Positions 1 to 8,221 of a stretch of DNA of 37,623 nt are shown here, piece by piece. Below the pieces are notes generated by a model. It saw nothing but the letters and a program-made list of their open reading frames with translations. It was not told the origin of the DNA and searched no databases. Where the stretch lies: the NCBI GenBank assembly GCA_947258385.1, contig CAMYII010000093.1:1-37623 (forward strand), written 5' to 3'. Each line of letters opens with the position of its first letter. The first letter of the stretch is position 1. The stretch is from Acidiferrobacterales bacterium (lineage in GTDB: Bacteria > Pseudomonadota > Gammaproteobacteria > Acidiferrobacterales > SZUA-150). The translations under genes were made by a program, and so were the position numbers.

Positions 1-672
1 GATGATTTTCTTGATCTGGGCCTGGCTCTTTTCCACTTCCGAAAACGCCAGCGCCCCGCCGCAGCAGGTCACTTTCTGGTCGTAGTCTTCCACCGCCTCC
101 GCGCCGACGGTCTCGGTAAGCTTATCGAGATACTTCGGGTTCTCGAACGATTCGCCATGGACCCCGAACGGGCGGTTGGTCTGGCAGCCGACGTAGCCGG
201 CGATCTTGATGCCTTCGAGCGGCTTCTTCACCGGTTTGGCCAGCTCCTCATAGCCGAAGTCCTCGATCAACACCTCGACCATGTGCCGGATCGGGGCCTC
301 GCCCTTGTAATCCATATCGAGCCCGGCCTCTTTCAGCACTTCCTTGGTGTCGGCCAGCAACTGCTCGGACTTCGACAGGCGCTCCTGGGTCTCCTTGGTC
401 CCGAGCCAACAGGCGGCACAGGTGGCGACAATGTCCTGCCCCGGATTGTTCTTCTCGGACAGCGCGATATTGCGCGCATTCATGGCGTGCCGTGGCAGCT
501 CGCCGCCTTCGGCATAGCCGATGGAGGCGCCGCAACAATTCCAGTCCGGAATTTCATTGAGCTTCACATCCAGTGTCTTGCACATGGACTCCACCGACAC
601 CATGTAATTGGAGGCGGAGGCCTTGCGCTCGGACGAACAGCCCGGATAGAACGAATATTCTTTCTTAGCCAT
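1..672 (-). CDS. hdrB: HdrB-like subunit (CCG domains), partial at left edge
   Basis: This is the N-terminal 224 codons of a heterodisulfide-reductase subunit B homologue; the 3' end lies outside the window. Two CCG (cysteine-rich) domains are recognisable. The first has Cys12, the pair Cys46-Cys47 and Cys85-x2-Cys88. The second begins at Cys163 with the pair Cys203-Cys204 and is cut before its last CxxC. In HdrB these cysteines hold noncubane [4Fe-4S] clusters where disulfide or quinone-linked electron chemistry takes place. The ATG at 672 has a ribosome site (GGAG) that overlaps the stop codon of hdrC, so the two are probably translationally coupled. It is the last visible gene of qmoA-qmoB-hdrC-hdrB. 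Here HdrCB takes the place of the membrane subunit QmoC, as known in some sulfur oxidisers and Gram-positive sulfate reducers. Substrate and membrane attachment are inferred. Confidence 0.88.
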   Translation of the reverse strand, partial: MAKKEYSFYPGCSSERKASASNYMVSVESMCKTLDVKLNEIPDWNCCGASIGYAEGGELPRHAMNARNIALSEKNNPGQDIVATCAACWLGTKETQERLSKSEQLLADTKEVLKEAGLDMDYKGEAPIRHMVEVLIEDFGYEELAKPVKKPLEGIKIAGYVGCQTNRPFGVHGESFENPKYLDKLTETVGAEAVEDYDQKVTCCGGALAFSEVEKSQAQIKKII

Positions 673-683
673 ATCGGTACTCC

Positions 684-1304
684 TTAGGCGAGGCCCTTGC
701 GCTTGTCTTCGATCTCGTACGCCTTTTTCAGCATGGCGTGCAGCCCTTTCTTGCCCTCGATGCCCTTGTGGGTGAACAAGGCCATGGCATCCAGGCGCCC
801 GGTCTTGAACATGCCCAGACCCACGCCGGCCATCTGCAAACCCTTCTTGACAAAGGAAACCCAGCCGTCCATGCGGTAGAGCTTCAGCGAAAGCGACAGC
901 TCATTCACGCGCCCGCTCTTGGTGATGTTGTCCCAGAAGATCTTGGCGAAGCGCCGGGTGGGATTCATCTTCGGCGCGATCCCCAGTCGGTGAGCGTAGT
1001 TGGCCAGCCCGTGCATGATATGGGTGATTGGCAGCTCGCGCGGGCAGCGCACGATACAGTTGTAGCAGGAGGTGCACATCCACATGGAGTCGGAATGCAG
1101 AACCTCGTCGCGCTTGCCAGCGCGGATCATCATGAAGATCTCCTGCGGCGGGTGCTCCCAATGCGGGCCGAAGGGGCAGGAGCCCGAGCACACACCGCAC
1201 TGCATGCACATCTTCACCCACTCGCCTTCCTCGACATTGGCCTCGACCTCCTTGAGGAAATTGTTGCGGTACTTCTCGACCATGGCAGTGTTTGCATCAC
1301 TCAT
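684..1304 (-). CDS. hdrC: HdrC-like 2x[4Fe-4S] ferredoxin subunit
   Basis: A 206-residue subunit C of the Hdr type. Two ferredoxin motifs are clear: CMQCGVCSGSCP near residue 33 and CTSCYNCIVRCP near residue 77. Each is CxxCxxCxxxCP and should bind one [4Fe-4S] cluster. The C-terminal half is helical with no predicted transmembrane segment, so this is a soluble HdrC and not the HdrC-cytochrome b fusion found in QmoC. It should relay electrons between the QmoAB flavoproteins and the HdrB active site. The ATG at 1304 follows a GGAGAG ribosome site. The gene starts 11 bp after qmoB and ends 11 bp before hdrB, in a tight operon. Confidence 0.9.
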   Translation of the reverse strand: MSDANTAMVEKYRNNFLKEVEANVEEGEWVKMCMQCGVCSGSCPFGPHWEHPPQEIFMMIRAGKRDEVLHSDSMWMCTSCYNCIVRCPRELPITHIMHGLANYAHRLGIAPKMNPTRRFAKIFWDNITKSGRVNELSLSLKLYRMDGWVSFVKKGLQMAGVGLGMFKTGRLDAMALFTHKGIEGKKGLHAMLKKAYEIEDKRKGLA

Positions 1305-1315
1305 CGCGCACTCTC

Positions 1316-3526
1316 CTAGAAGCCCTTGAAGGGGTTCATGCCGATATCGTCGACGATCTTGGCGGCGTCATTGATCAATTGCGGCACCCGCTCGACATCG
1401 GTGATCGCCACCTCGTGGGTAATGACCCGTTCGGGCTCGATATTGAGCTGCTGCAGCGTGTCGCCGATCTTGCTCATGCGAGTGTTGGCGAGCTCGGAGC
1501 CCTTCATAAAATGGCACTGGTAGTCATCGCCGTGCTTGCAGCCCATGAGCACCACCGAATCGTAGCCGCTGTTCATGGCGTCGCTGATCCAGATGGTGTT
1601 GACCGAGCCGAGGCAGCGCACCGGGATGACGCGCACGAAGGCGCTGTACTGGATGCGGTTCATGCCGGCCATATCGAGCGCCGGGTAGGCGTCATTCTCG
1701 CAGGCGAGCACCAGGATGCGCGGCTTCTCGTCGAACTCATCGGGCATGTCCACGGCCTTGAGCTGCGAGCCGACGCTATCGACCGAGTAGTTCTCGAAGG
1801 AGATGACACGCACCGGGCAGGCGCCCATGCAGGTGCCACAGCGCCGGCAACGACCCTCGTTGAAGACCGGGTAACGCTCCTCGTCCTCGTCGATGGCGCC
1901 GAAGGGACACTCGACCGTGCAACGCTTGCACTGGGTGCAGCCTTCCTTGCGGAACTCGGGGAAGCTCAGGTCCCCGGAGCGCGGATGCGCGGCCCGGCCC
2001 TCGGCGGCGTTTTCCACCGACTGGATGGCCTTCAACACGGCGCCGGTGGCGTCCTCCATCGCCTGGGCGATGTCCATGGGCCGGCGCACCGGTCCGCAGG
2101 CATAGATGCCCGTGCGGCGGCTCTCGTACGGGAAACAGATAAAGTGCGAATCCGAGAAGCCGTGGCGCAGATGCGGCATGTCCTTGCCCTGACGGTAGAC
2201 CAGATTCAGCACCGACCCGGAGTTCGCCTTCCATTGATCCGGTTCGTCCTGGGGCACCGCCTCGATGTCCACCCCGGCATTGGCCACCTGGCCGGTGGCC
2301 AGCACCACGAGGTCCGGTTGCGTCGTCACCTCTTCGTTCAGGATCAGGTCCTTGAACTTGACGTTGAGGCTGCCGTCGACCTCGCTGGCCTTGCCCTTGG
2401 TGAAGATGACGCCCTTGCGCTGGGCGCTGCGGTAGAAGTCCTCGCCGTTGCCCGGGGTGCGCAAATCGGTATAGAGGACATTGGTATCGACCTCGGGGTT
2501 GGCGTCCTTGAAATACATGGCCTGCTTGATGCTGGTGTTGCAGCAATGCCCGGAACAATACGACAGCTCCCCGTCCTTGTCGCTGCGCTGGCCGGCGCAC
2601 TGGATGAACACCACGCTCCCGACCTCCTTGCCGTCCGAGGGCCGGTTGATCGGCCCGCCGTTGGCGGCCTTCGCCAGTTCCTCCAGGCCGAGCTGATCGA
2701 CCACATCCGGGCTCTTGCCATAGCCCAGGTAGTCGAGCTTGCTGGCATCGTACGGGGTAAAGCCGGAGGCCTGCACGATGGCGCCGATGTTTTCGGTCTG
2801 GGTGCCGCCGCTCTCCTGGCTGATGTCAGCGCTGAACTGACCGGGCGCACCGCTGGTGCGGCTCAAGGTCGAGTTGAGGTGTACGGTGATGTGCTTGTCG
2901 GCCTCGACCGCCTTGATCATATCGGCCACCAGGGTGTCGGCCGGATCGGCATAGGGCTCATGATCCGGCACCCGCTTGTGCAGCTTCGCCGCCATGCCAC
3001 CGAGCGCGCCGGTCTTCTCCACCAGCAGCACGTCGTAGCCGGTCTTGGATGCCTCCAGCGCCGCGGTCATGCCGCTGATGCCGCCGCCGACCACCAGGAT
3101 GCGCTTATTGCTGCCGTGATTGGGATTGCCCCGCGGGATCTGCATCTTCAATACTTCGGCGCAGGCCATGCGTACATAATCGCCCGCCATTTCCTGGGTG
3201 AGCTCGCGGGCCTCGTCGGTATCCGGCTGCGACCAGATTACGCCCTCGCGCAGATTGGCGCGTGCCACGGCGACATCCTCGAAATTAAACGCCTCGACCT
3301 TGGAACGGCGCGAGCAGGCGGCGATGACCACGTGGTTCACGCCCTCGCCGTCGATATCCTTGCGTATCGTGGCCACACCATCGGCATTGCACAGAAACTC
3401 GTGCTCGCGGACCACCTGGGCCTTGCCCTCTTTCTGGGCGATCTGCGCCAACTGAGCGCAGTCGAGACGTTCGCCGAGTCCGCAACCCTTACAAACGTAT
3501 GCTCCGATTTTCATCTCTGCAGCCAT
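1316..3526 (-). CDS. qmoB: QmoB / HdrA-like flavo-iron-sulfur protein with MvhD-like C-terminus
   Basis: A 736-residue HdrA-family protein. An N-terminal cysteine cluster (Cys12, Cys15, Cys23) is followed by an HdrA FAD domain with the dinucleotide motif VGGGISGMTAA near residue 143. The conserved segment YCSGHCCNTS lies mid-protein. Two consecutive [4Fe-4S] motifs (CTQCKRCTVECP and CRRCGTCMGACP) lie near residues 560-610. The last 140 residues resemble MvhD, with four spaced cysteines suited to a [2Fe-2S] cluster. This domain order, HdrA plus MvhD, defines QmoB. With QmoA it passes electrons between APS reductase and the quinone pool; in a sulfur oxidiser the flow would run from APS reductase to quinone. 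The ATG at 3526 has a GGAGG site inside the end of qmoA. APS reductase genes are not in the visible part of the cluster. Confidence 0.9.
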   Translation of the reverse strand: MAAEMKIGAYVCKGCGLGERLDCAQLAQIAQKEGKAQVVREHEFLCNADGVATIRKDIDGEGVNHVVIAACSRRSKVEAFNFEDVAVARANLREGVIWSQPDTDEARELTQEMAGDYVRMACAEVLKMQIPRGNPNHGSNKRILVVGGGISGMTAALEASKTGYDVLLVEKTGALGGMAAKLHKRVPDHEPYADPADTLVADMIKAVEADKHITVHLNSTLSRTSGAPGQFSADISQESGGTQTENIGAIVQASGFTPYDASKLDYLGYGKSPDVVDQLGLEELAKAANGGPINRPSDGKEVGSVVFIQCAGQRSDKDGELSYCSGHCCNTSIKQAMYFKDANPEVDTNVLYTDLRTPGNGEDFYRSAQRKGVIFTKGKASEVDGSLNVKFKDLILNEEVTTQPDLVVLATGQVANAGVDIEAVPQDEPDQWKANSGSVLNLVYRQGKDMPHLRHGFSDSHFICFPYESRRTGIYACGPVRRPMDIAQAMEDATGAVLKAIQSVENAAEGRAAHPRSGDLSFPEFRKEGCTQCKRCTVECPFGAIDEDEERYPVFNEGRCRRCGTCMGACPVRVISFENYSVDSVGSQLKAVDMPDEFDEKPRILVLACENDAYPALDMAGMNRIQYSAFVRVIPVRCLGSVNTIWISDAMNSGYDSVVLMGCKHGDDYQCHFMKGSELANTRMSKIGDTLQQLNIEPERVITHEVAITDVERVPQLINDAAKIVDDIGMNPFKGF

Positions 3527-3529
3527 GAT

Positions 3530-4822
3530 TTAAGCCTCCGCCGCGGAAACGCGGTTGACAACCTGGATCGCGTGCAGCGCGGCCGCGGTCGCGTTCTGCA
3601 CGGAGCGGTTCACATCCAGTGCATTGCTGGCGCAACCGGCGCCGAAGATGCCGCCGTTGTCGGTATGCACCTCGATGAAGCCGCTGACGTCGGTATGCAC
3701 GCCGGCAGCGATGCCCTTGATATCCACACTGGGCTCCATGCCAATGGCCAGCACCACGAGATCGTGCTGGTTGTCGTAACGGTGATAGCCCTCGGTATCG
3801 ACGCCATGCAGTATCACGTCGCCGGTGGCCTCATCCAGGGTGATATTTGCGACCTTGGATTTGATAAACGTCACCTTCGGGTCCTGCTGGACCTTTTTAT
3901 AGAAGTCCTCGAAGCGGTCGATGGCGCGGATGTCGATGTAATAGATGCTCGCCTTGGCCTCCGCATCGTCGCCGTAGCGTTCGCCCAGATAGCTCGACTG
4001 CTTGAGCGAGGCCATGCAGCAAATGCGCGAACAATGCGTCAGATGATTGCGGTCACGCGACCCGGCGCACTGGATGAAGGCGATGTTCTTGGCCTCTTTG
4101 CCGTCGGAGGATCGCAGCAGCTTGCCACCGGTGGGGCCAAAGGGGTCCATCATGCGCTCGAACTCGACACTGGTGATCACGTTGTCGAAACGGTCATAAC
4201 CGTAGGGCTGGATCTTGGCGGCATCATAGGGACGCCAGCCGGTGGCCCAGACCACCGCACCGGCCTTGAGCTCCAGCACCTCCTCTTTCATGTCGAGGTC
4301 GATGGCGTCGTACCGGCAGGCCTCTTTGGCCTTGTCGGCTTCCGGCGTGCCGATGATGGAGGGATCGATGACGTAGCGCTGGGGATGGGCCATGTTGAAC
4401 GGCAGGTAGGCCGCCTTCCTCTTGTTCAGATTGTAGTTGAAGGCGTTGTCGATCTCGGTGGTGACCGCCTCGGCGCAAGCGCCGCAGGCGGTGCAGTTCT
4501 CGTTGACATAACGCGGGGCGATCTTGACGGAAACGCTGTAGTTGCCGGCCTCGCCCGTGACCGACTGCACCTCGGCCAGGGTCAGCACGCGAATACGCTT
4601 GTTGGCCTTGAGCCGCCGCAGGTTGATTTCCAGCCCACAGGTGGGAAAACACAGTTTGGGGAAATACTTGTAGAGCTGGCTGACCCGCCCGCCGAGCGCG
4701 GGAGATTTCTCCACCAGGACCACGTCTTTGCCGCATTCAGCGGCCTCAATCGCTGCAGTCATGCCGCTGATACCGCCACCGACCACTAGTATGGTCTCGT
4801 TCGTCGCGACTACATCCGTCAT
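3530..4822 (-). CDS. qmoA: QmoA / HdrA-like FAD protein
   Basis: A 430-residue HdrA-family flavoprotein and the first gene of the minus-strand operon. It opens with a Rossmann FAD motif (VGGGISGMTAAIEAA) at residues 13-27, then a conserved segment with FPTCG and a partial ferredoxin-like motif CTACGACAEA near residue 113. CSRICCMASLKQ lies mid-protein, and a C-terminal FAD-binding segment GIFGAGCASNALDVNR near residue 393. The MvhD extension is absent, which separates it from QmoB. Length agrees with QmoA proteins (about 400-430). The ATG at 4822 is preceded by GGAGGG. QmoA and QmoB form the soluble flavin/Fe-S core that contacts APS reductase; this role comes from family knowledge. Only 3 bp separate it from qmoB. 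Confidence 0.9.
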   Translation of the reverse strand: MTDVVATNETILVVGGGISGMTAAIEAAECGKDVVLVEKSPALGGRVSQLYKYFPKLCFPTCGLEINLRRLKANKRIRVLTLAEVQSVTGEAGNYSVSVKIAPRYVNENCTACGACAEAVTTEIDNAFNYNLNKRKAAYLPFNMAHPQRYVIDPSIIGTPEADKAKEACRYDAIDLDMKEEVLELKAGAVVWATGWRPYDAAKIQPYGYDRFDNVITSVEFERMMDPFGPTGGKLLRSSDGKEAKNIAFIQCAGSRDRNHLTHCSRICCMASLKQSSYLGERYGDDAEAKASIYYIDIRAIDRFEDFYKKVQQDPKVTFIKSKVANITLDEATGDVILHGVDTEGYHRYDNQHDLVVLAIGMEPSVDIKGIAAGVHTDVSGFIEVHTDNGGIFGAGCASNALDVNRSVQNATAAALHAIQVVNRVSAAEA

Positions 4823-5128
4823 TGGTAACCCTCCACCACGGATAATACTGTTTCAGGACGTCCTTATGCGAAATGACGGCAACCATACTCTCCTTGTTGG
4901 CACCGCGCCACCGCTACGCTCAAAAATGGCGGATCGAAATTTCGTATGTCGTGATAGAATGTTTATATTGAGCTATAAGCCGACATTTGGCGAGCCGGGA
5001 GCGCTAAAAGGGACACTATTCTTATGGATCGACGGCATTGACGTCAACCTGTTTTGCCCGCACCCTCTCTATTGGCATACTCCGTTCGAGATAAGCAACG
5101 AAATATTACACTGGATCTAGGGGCTATT
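4823..5128. promoter_or_regulatory. Divergent intergenic region between qmoA and cbbQ
   Basis: About 306 bp separate the two divergent operons and must hold both promoters. On the minus strand a TATTAT hexamer about 20 bp upstream of qmoA is a possible -10, with only a weak -35. Two perfect palindromes stand out: AGGACGTCCT at 4855-4864, between the possible -35 and -10 of qmoA, and CGAAATTTCG at 4935-4944 in an A+T-rich stretch. Either could be an operator, but I do not recognise the regulator. No convincing sigma-70 pair was seen for cbbQ. Confidence 0.4.
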
Positions 5129-5941
5129 GTGGAAGCACGTGTTCTTAAGGCCGAAGCCAATTTTATCAAGGATGAGCCCTATTACGCGCCCGCGGGCAAC
5201 GAGATCGAGATCTTCCAGGCCGCCTACAAAAACCGCTTACCGGTACTGCTGAAGGGCCCGACCGGCTGCGGCAAGACGCGCTTCATGGAGCACATGGCCT
5301 GGCAGCTGAAACGGCCGTTGATCACGGTGTCCTGTCACGATGATCTGACCGCCTCCGATCTGGTCGGGCGCTATCTGATCACCGCCGGTGAAACCGTGTG
5401 GGTCGACGGGCCCCTGGCGCGCGCGGTGCGCACGGGCGCGATCTGCTATCTCGATGAGATCGTGGAGGCACGCAAGGACACCACGGTGGTCATCCACCCG
5501 CTGGGCGATGACCGGCGGGTGCTGCCGATGGAGAAGACCGGCGAGCTGCTGCAGGCCGGCCCCGAATTCTGCCTGGCGATCTCCTACAATCCCGGCTATC
5601 AGAGCGTGCTCAAGGACTTGAAACAAAGCACGCGCCAGCGATTCGTCGCCATCGAGTTCGACTATCCCGACGCGGCGCTGGAGCAGGAGATCGTCCGGCA
5701 CGAAACCGGATTGGACGGGGAATTGCCGGGCAAGCTGGTGAAATTCGCCTCCATGACCCGTAACTTGAAGGGCAGCGGTCTGGAAGAAGGCGCAAGCACG
5801 CGCCTGCTGGTGCATGCGGGCAAGCTCATCGCCGCCGGCATCGACCCGCGTGACGCCTGTCGCAGCGCCGTCGCCGAGGCCTTGACCGACGATCCGGAAA
5901 TGCTGGCAGCGGTCAATGAGCTGGGGGCATCACTCTTTTAA
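5129..5941 (+). CDS. cbbQ: MoxR-type AAA+ ATPase, CbbQ/NorQ family
   Basis: A 270-residue AAA+ ATPase. Walker A is GPTGCGKT at residues 43-50, Walker B is ICYLDE near 105-110, and the family hallmarks NPGYQS and STRQRF follow. I chose the GTG at 5129: it has an AGGGG ribosome site 6-7 nt upstream and gives the usual family length of about 265-270; the frame stays open upstream to a TTG at 5054 without support. CbbQ works with the VWA protein CbbO to remove inhibitory sugar phosphates from Rubisco. NorQ, almost identical in sequence type, matures nitric oxide reductase with NorD. The neighbours here (a VWA gene, then a class I aldolase, with no nor genes) favour the CbbQ reading, but Rubisco genes are not visible, so the choice is an inference. 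Confidence 0.85.
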   Translation: MEARVLKAEANFIKDEPYYAPAGNEIEIFQAAYKNRLPVLLKGPTGCGKTRFMEHMAWQLKRPLITVSCHDDLTASDLVGRYLITAGETVWVDGPLARAVRTGAICYLDEIVEARKDTTVVIHPLGDDRRVLPMEKTGELLQAGPEFCLAISYNPGYQSVLKDLKQSTRQRFVAIEFDYPDAALEQEIVRHETGLDGELPGKLVKFASMTRNLKGSGLEEGASTRLLVHAGKLIAAGIDPRDACRSAVAEALTDDPEMLAAVNELGASLF

Positions 5942-5943
5942 CG

Positions 5944-6090
5944 ACGAGTTGCAAGTGACAAGTCGCAAGTAGCAAGTTGATAAGGTCAGTTGGGTTTTTT
6001 ACTTGTCACTTGTCACTTGTCAGTTGCTACTTGCTACTTGCTACTTGCTACTTGCTACTTGCTACTTGCTACTTGCTACTTGCTACTAAT
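5944..6090 (+). repeat. Heptanucleotide repeat element 1 (inverted minor arm + TACTTGC array)
   Basis: The cbbQ-cbbO gap is filled by a two-armed heptamer element. The minor arm, 5944-5978, has five units of period 7 in reverse orientation (for example GCAAGTG, ACAAGTC, GCAAGTA). A spacer of about 21 bp ends in six T residues. The major arm, 6000-6090, holds about twelve forward units: a TACTTGT, two CACTTGT, a CAGTTGC, eight perfect TACTTGC and a degraded last unit. The arms are complementary and could fold into a long imperfect hairpin. The last unit lies 5 bp from the cbbO start codon. It is not a CRISPR, because no unique spacers separate the units. Confidence 0.93.
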
Positions 6091-6095
6091 TAGCA

Positions 6096-8213
6096 ATGTC
6101 TAATCATCGTCTTAGCGCCCAACGACTCGAGGACCTCCTCGACGAGCCGCTCGACCCGGCGCTCTCGTCACGACGCACGGCCACCGGCGTCGCCCGCGCG
6201 CTCGCGGTCTTCGATCGAACGAAGCAGAACTTCGTCTTGCGCTGGGTGGGGATCATGACCAAAACCAACGCCGAGCTCGCCTACCAGTTCGCCCGCTACG
6301 CGCCGCAGGCGCTCGAACTGATGAACCTGCCTGACATCGAGGGCTGGATTATCCATGCCATGGATGTCTACGACAAAAAGGGCCTGTATCCGGCCTGCAC
6401 CGTATTGGCCAATGTCCAGACCTACGCCGTTGAGACCAGCGAAAAGTCACGCGGTGTCGGCTTTGATGAGGTCGCCGGCATCCTGGAACTGTTCGTTCGC
6501 GGGCTCGCAGGCCGCGAACTGAAGCTGGAGCCCGCCGAGGAAGTCTACACCGACACCCATATGCTCTATCTCCCGCACCGCATGTCGCTCTTCGCCGAGC
6601 GCGACGACAACTTCCGTCTTTATAAAGCGATGGCGGCCCATTTGTGGGCGCAGACCTGGTTCGGGACCTTCCGGGTGAACCTCTCACGCTTTAGCAGGCG
6701 CTTTGATAATCCCACCCAGGCGCTGCAACTGTTTCACGCGCTGGAGGCGATCCGTCTCGACGCCCGCATCGCCGCGGAGCTGCCGGGGTTAGGTGCCGAT
6801 ATGCACGGCGTGCAGCGGCAACTTCAAAATATCGCCTACCCTTCCGGCTGGGCGCCGCACATGAAGCGCTTGCAGCGCCCTGGGGCCACGGTTGAGGATA
6901 CCTGCGAGTGTGTACACAGTCTTTACGACGGCAGGCTCCCGCTGGCGCTCTGCTACCAAGGCAAGCTGTTTCCCGAAAGGGTGGAACAGGTGATGGCCCA
7001 ACGTCTGGCCCAGGAAAAAGAAACACTGCAGGAGATGCTGGTGCGCCTGGCGCAGGACATGCAGAACGAAGAGCGGCCCGGCGAAGCGCCGGCGGAGCGC
7101 GAGCGACAATTCACGCTCGATCAGCGGCCGGACCCGCACGATCCCGTCGGGTTTACCTTCGAGCTGACGCTGGAGGACGCATCGGTCACACCGCCGAACG
7201 ACATGCGCGCCCTGCTGAATTCGATCCTGCAGGATTTTGGTGAAATCCCGCCGGAATACCTGGTCGCCGCCGGGGACAGCGGCTACCGCAGGGACGGCGC
7301 TGCCGAGAAGGATCCCGCGATGGAGGAGGCCGATCATGGGGCGGATGTGCTGCTCTACAACGAATGGGACTATCGCCGTCAACACTACCGGAAAAATTGG
7401 TGCGCCTTACGGGAACGCGACGTGCATCCCAATTACGAACCGTTCGTCCAGCGCGCCCTTACGAAATATGCCGGGCTGGTGAAGCACCTGCGCAAGACCT
7501 TTGAGGCCTTGCGCGGCGAGGACAAGCTCATGAAACGGCAAATCGACGGTGACGATATCGATTTCGACGCGTTGGTCGACGCCCATGCCGACGTACGCCA
7601 TGGTATGGAAATGCCGCAACAGTTGTTTACCAAGTTGCACAAGGTGGAGCGCAATATCGCGGTCATGTTCATGGTGGACATGAGCGGTTCCACCAAAGGC
7701 TGGATCAATGACGCGGAACGCGAGGCCCTGGTGCTACTGTGCGAGACTCTGGAGATCCTCGGTGATCGTTACGCGATCTACGGATTCTCCGGCATGTCAC
7801 GCAAGCGCTGCGAGCTGTTTCGCGTCAAGCGCTTTGAGGAACCCTATTCCGATGAGGTGCGGGCCCGTATTACCGGTATCAAGCCTCAGGATTATACGCG
7901 CATGGGGGTGACCATCCGCCACCTGACGAAGCTGCTTGAAAGCGTCGAGGCGCGCACCAAATTGCTGATCACGCTCTCGGACGGCAAGCCGGACGACTTT
8001 GACGGTTACCGCGGCGACTATGGTATCGAGGATACCCGTCAGGCTCTGATCGAGGCCAAGCGCCTCGGGATTCACCCTTTTTGCATCACCATCGACCACG
8101 AGGCGCGCGAATACCTGCCGCACATGTACGGCGCGGTCAACTACACCGTGATCGATGACGTGCGCAAACTACCGCTGAAAGTCGCCGATATCTACCGGCG
8201 GTTGACGGTTTAA
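6096..8213 (+). CDS. cbbO: VWA-domain protein, CbbO/NorD family
   Basis: A 705-residue protein with a long helical N-terminal region (about 1-500) and a C-terminal von Willebrand A domain. The metal-ion-dependent adhesion site is DMSGST at residues 528-533, followed by the downstream Thr (YTRMG) and Asp (SDGKPDD), so the MIDAS appears intact. In the CbbQO motor the VWA subunit recruits Rubisco to the AAA+ hexamer; NorD does the comparable job for NO reductase. Length is between typical NorD (about 640) and CbbO (about 750-790). The ATG at 6096 has no Shine-Dalgarno sequence, because the region just upstream is the TACTTGC repeat array. No better start was found, since conserved-looking sequence begins at once. 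It should be cotranscribed with cbbQ through the repeat. Confidence 0.83.
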   Translation: MSNHRLSAQRLEDLLDEPLDPALSSRRTATGVARALAVFDRTKQNFVLRWVGIMTKTNAELAYQFARYAPQALELMNLPDIEGWIIHAMDVYDKKGLYPACTVLANVQTYAVETSEKSRGVGFDEVAGILELFVRGLAGRELKLEPAEEVYTDTHMLYLPHRMSLFAERDDNFRLYKAMAAHLWAQTWFGTFRVNLSRFSRRFDNPTQALQLFHALEAIRLDARIAAELPGLGADMHGVQRQLQNIAYPSGWAPHMKRLQRPGATVEDTCECVHSLYDGRLPLALCYQGKLFPERVEQVMAQRLAQEKETLQEMLVRLAQDMQNEERPGEAPAERERQFTLDQRPDPHDPVGFTFELTLEDASVTPPNDMRALLNSILQDFGEIPPEYLVAAGDSGYRRDGAAEKDPAMEEADHGADVLLYNEWDYRRQHYRKNWCALRERDVHPNYEPFVQRALTKYAGLVKHLRKTFEALRGEDKLMKRQIDGDDIDFDALVDAHADVRHGMEMPQQLFTKLHKVERNIAVMFMVDMSGSTKGWINDAEREALVLLCETLEILGDRYAIYGFSGMSRKRCELFRVKRFEEPYSDEVRARITGIKPQDYTRMGVTIRHLTKLLESVEARTKLLITLSDGKPDDFDGYRGDYGIEDTRQALIEAKRLGIHPFCITIDHEAREYLPHMYGAVNYTVIDDVRKLPLKVADIYRRLTV

Positions 8214-8221
8214 AACAGTTG

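Noticed and set aside
1292-4789. A very long open frame on the plus strand opposite the qmo-hdr genes
   Set aside because: It is antisense to four clearly recognised genes, has no ribosome site, and its His/Asp/Gly/Val-rich composition is the expected shadow of GC-rich codons.
5129-8213. Naming the ATPase/VWA pair norQ-norD
   Set aside because: The families are too close to separate by eye, but no norCB genes are present and the neighbours are carbon-metabolism genes; CbbQO was preferred with stated doubt.
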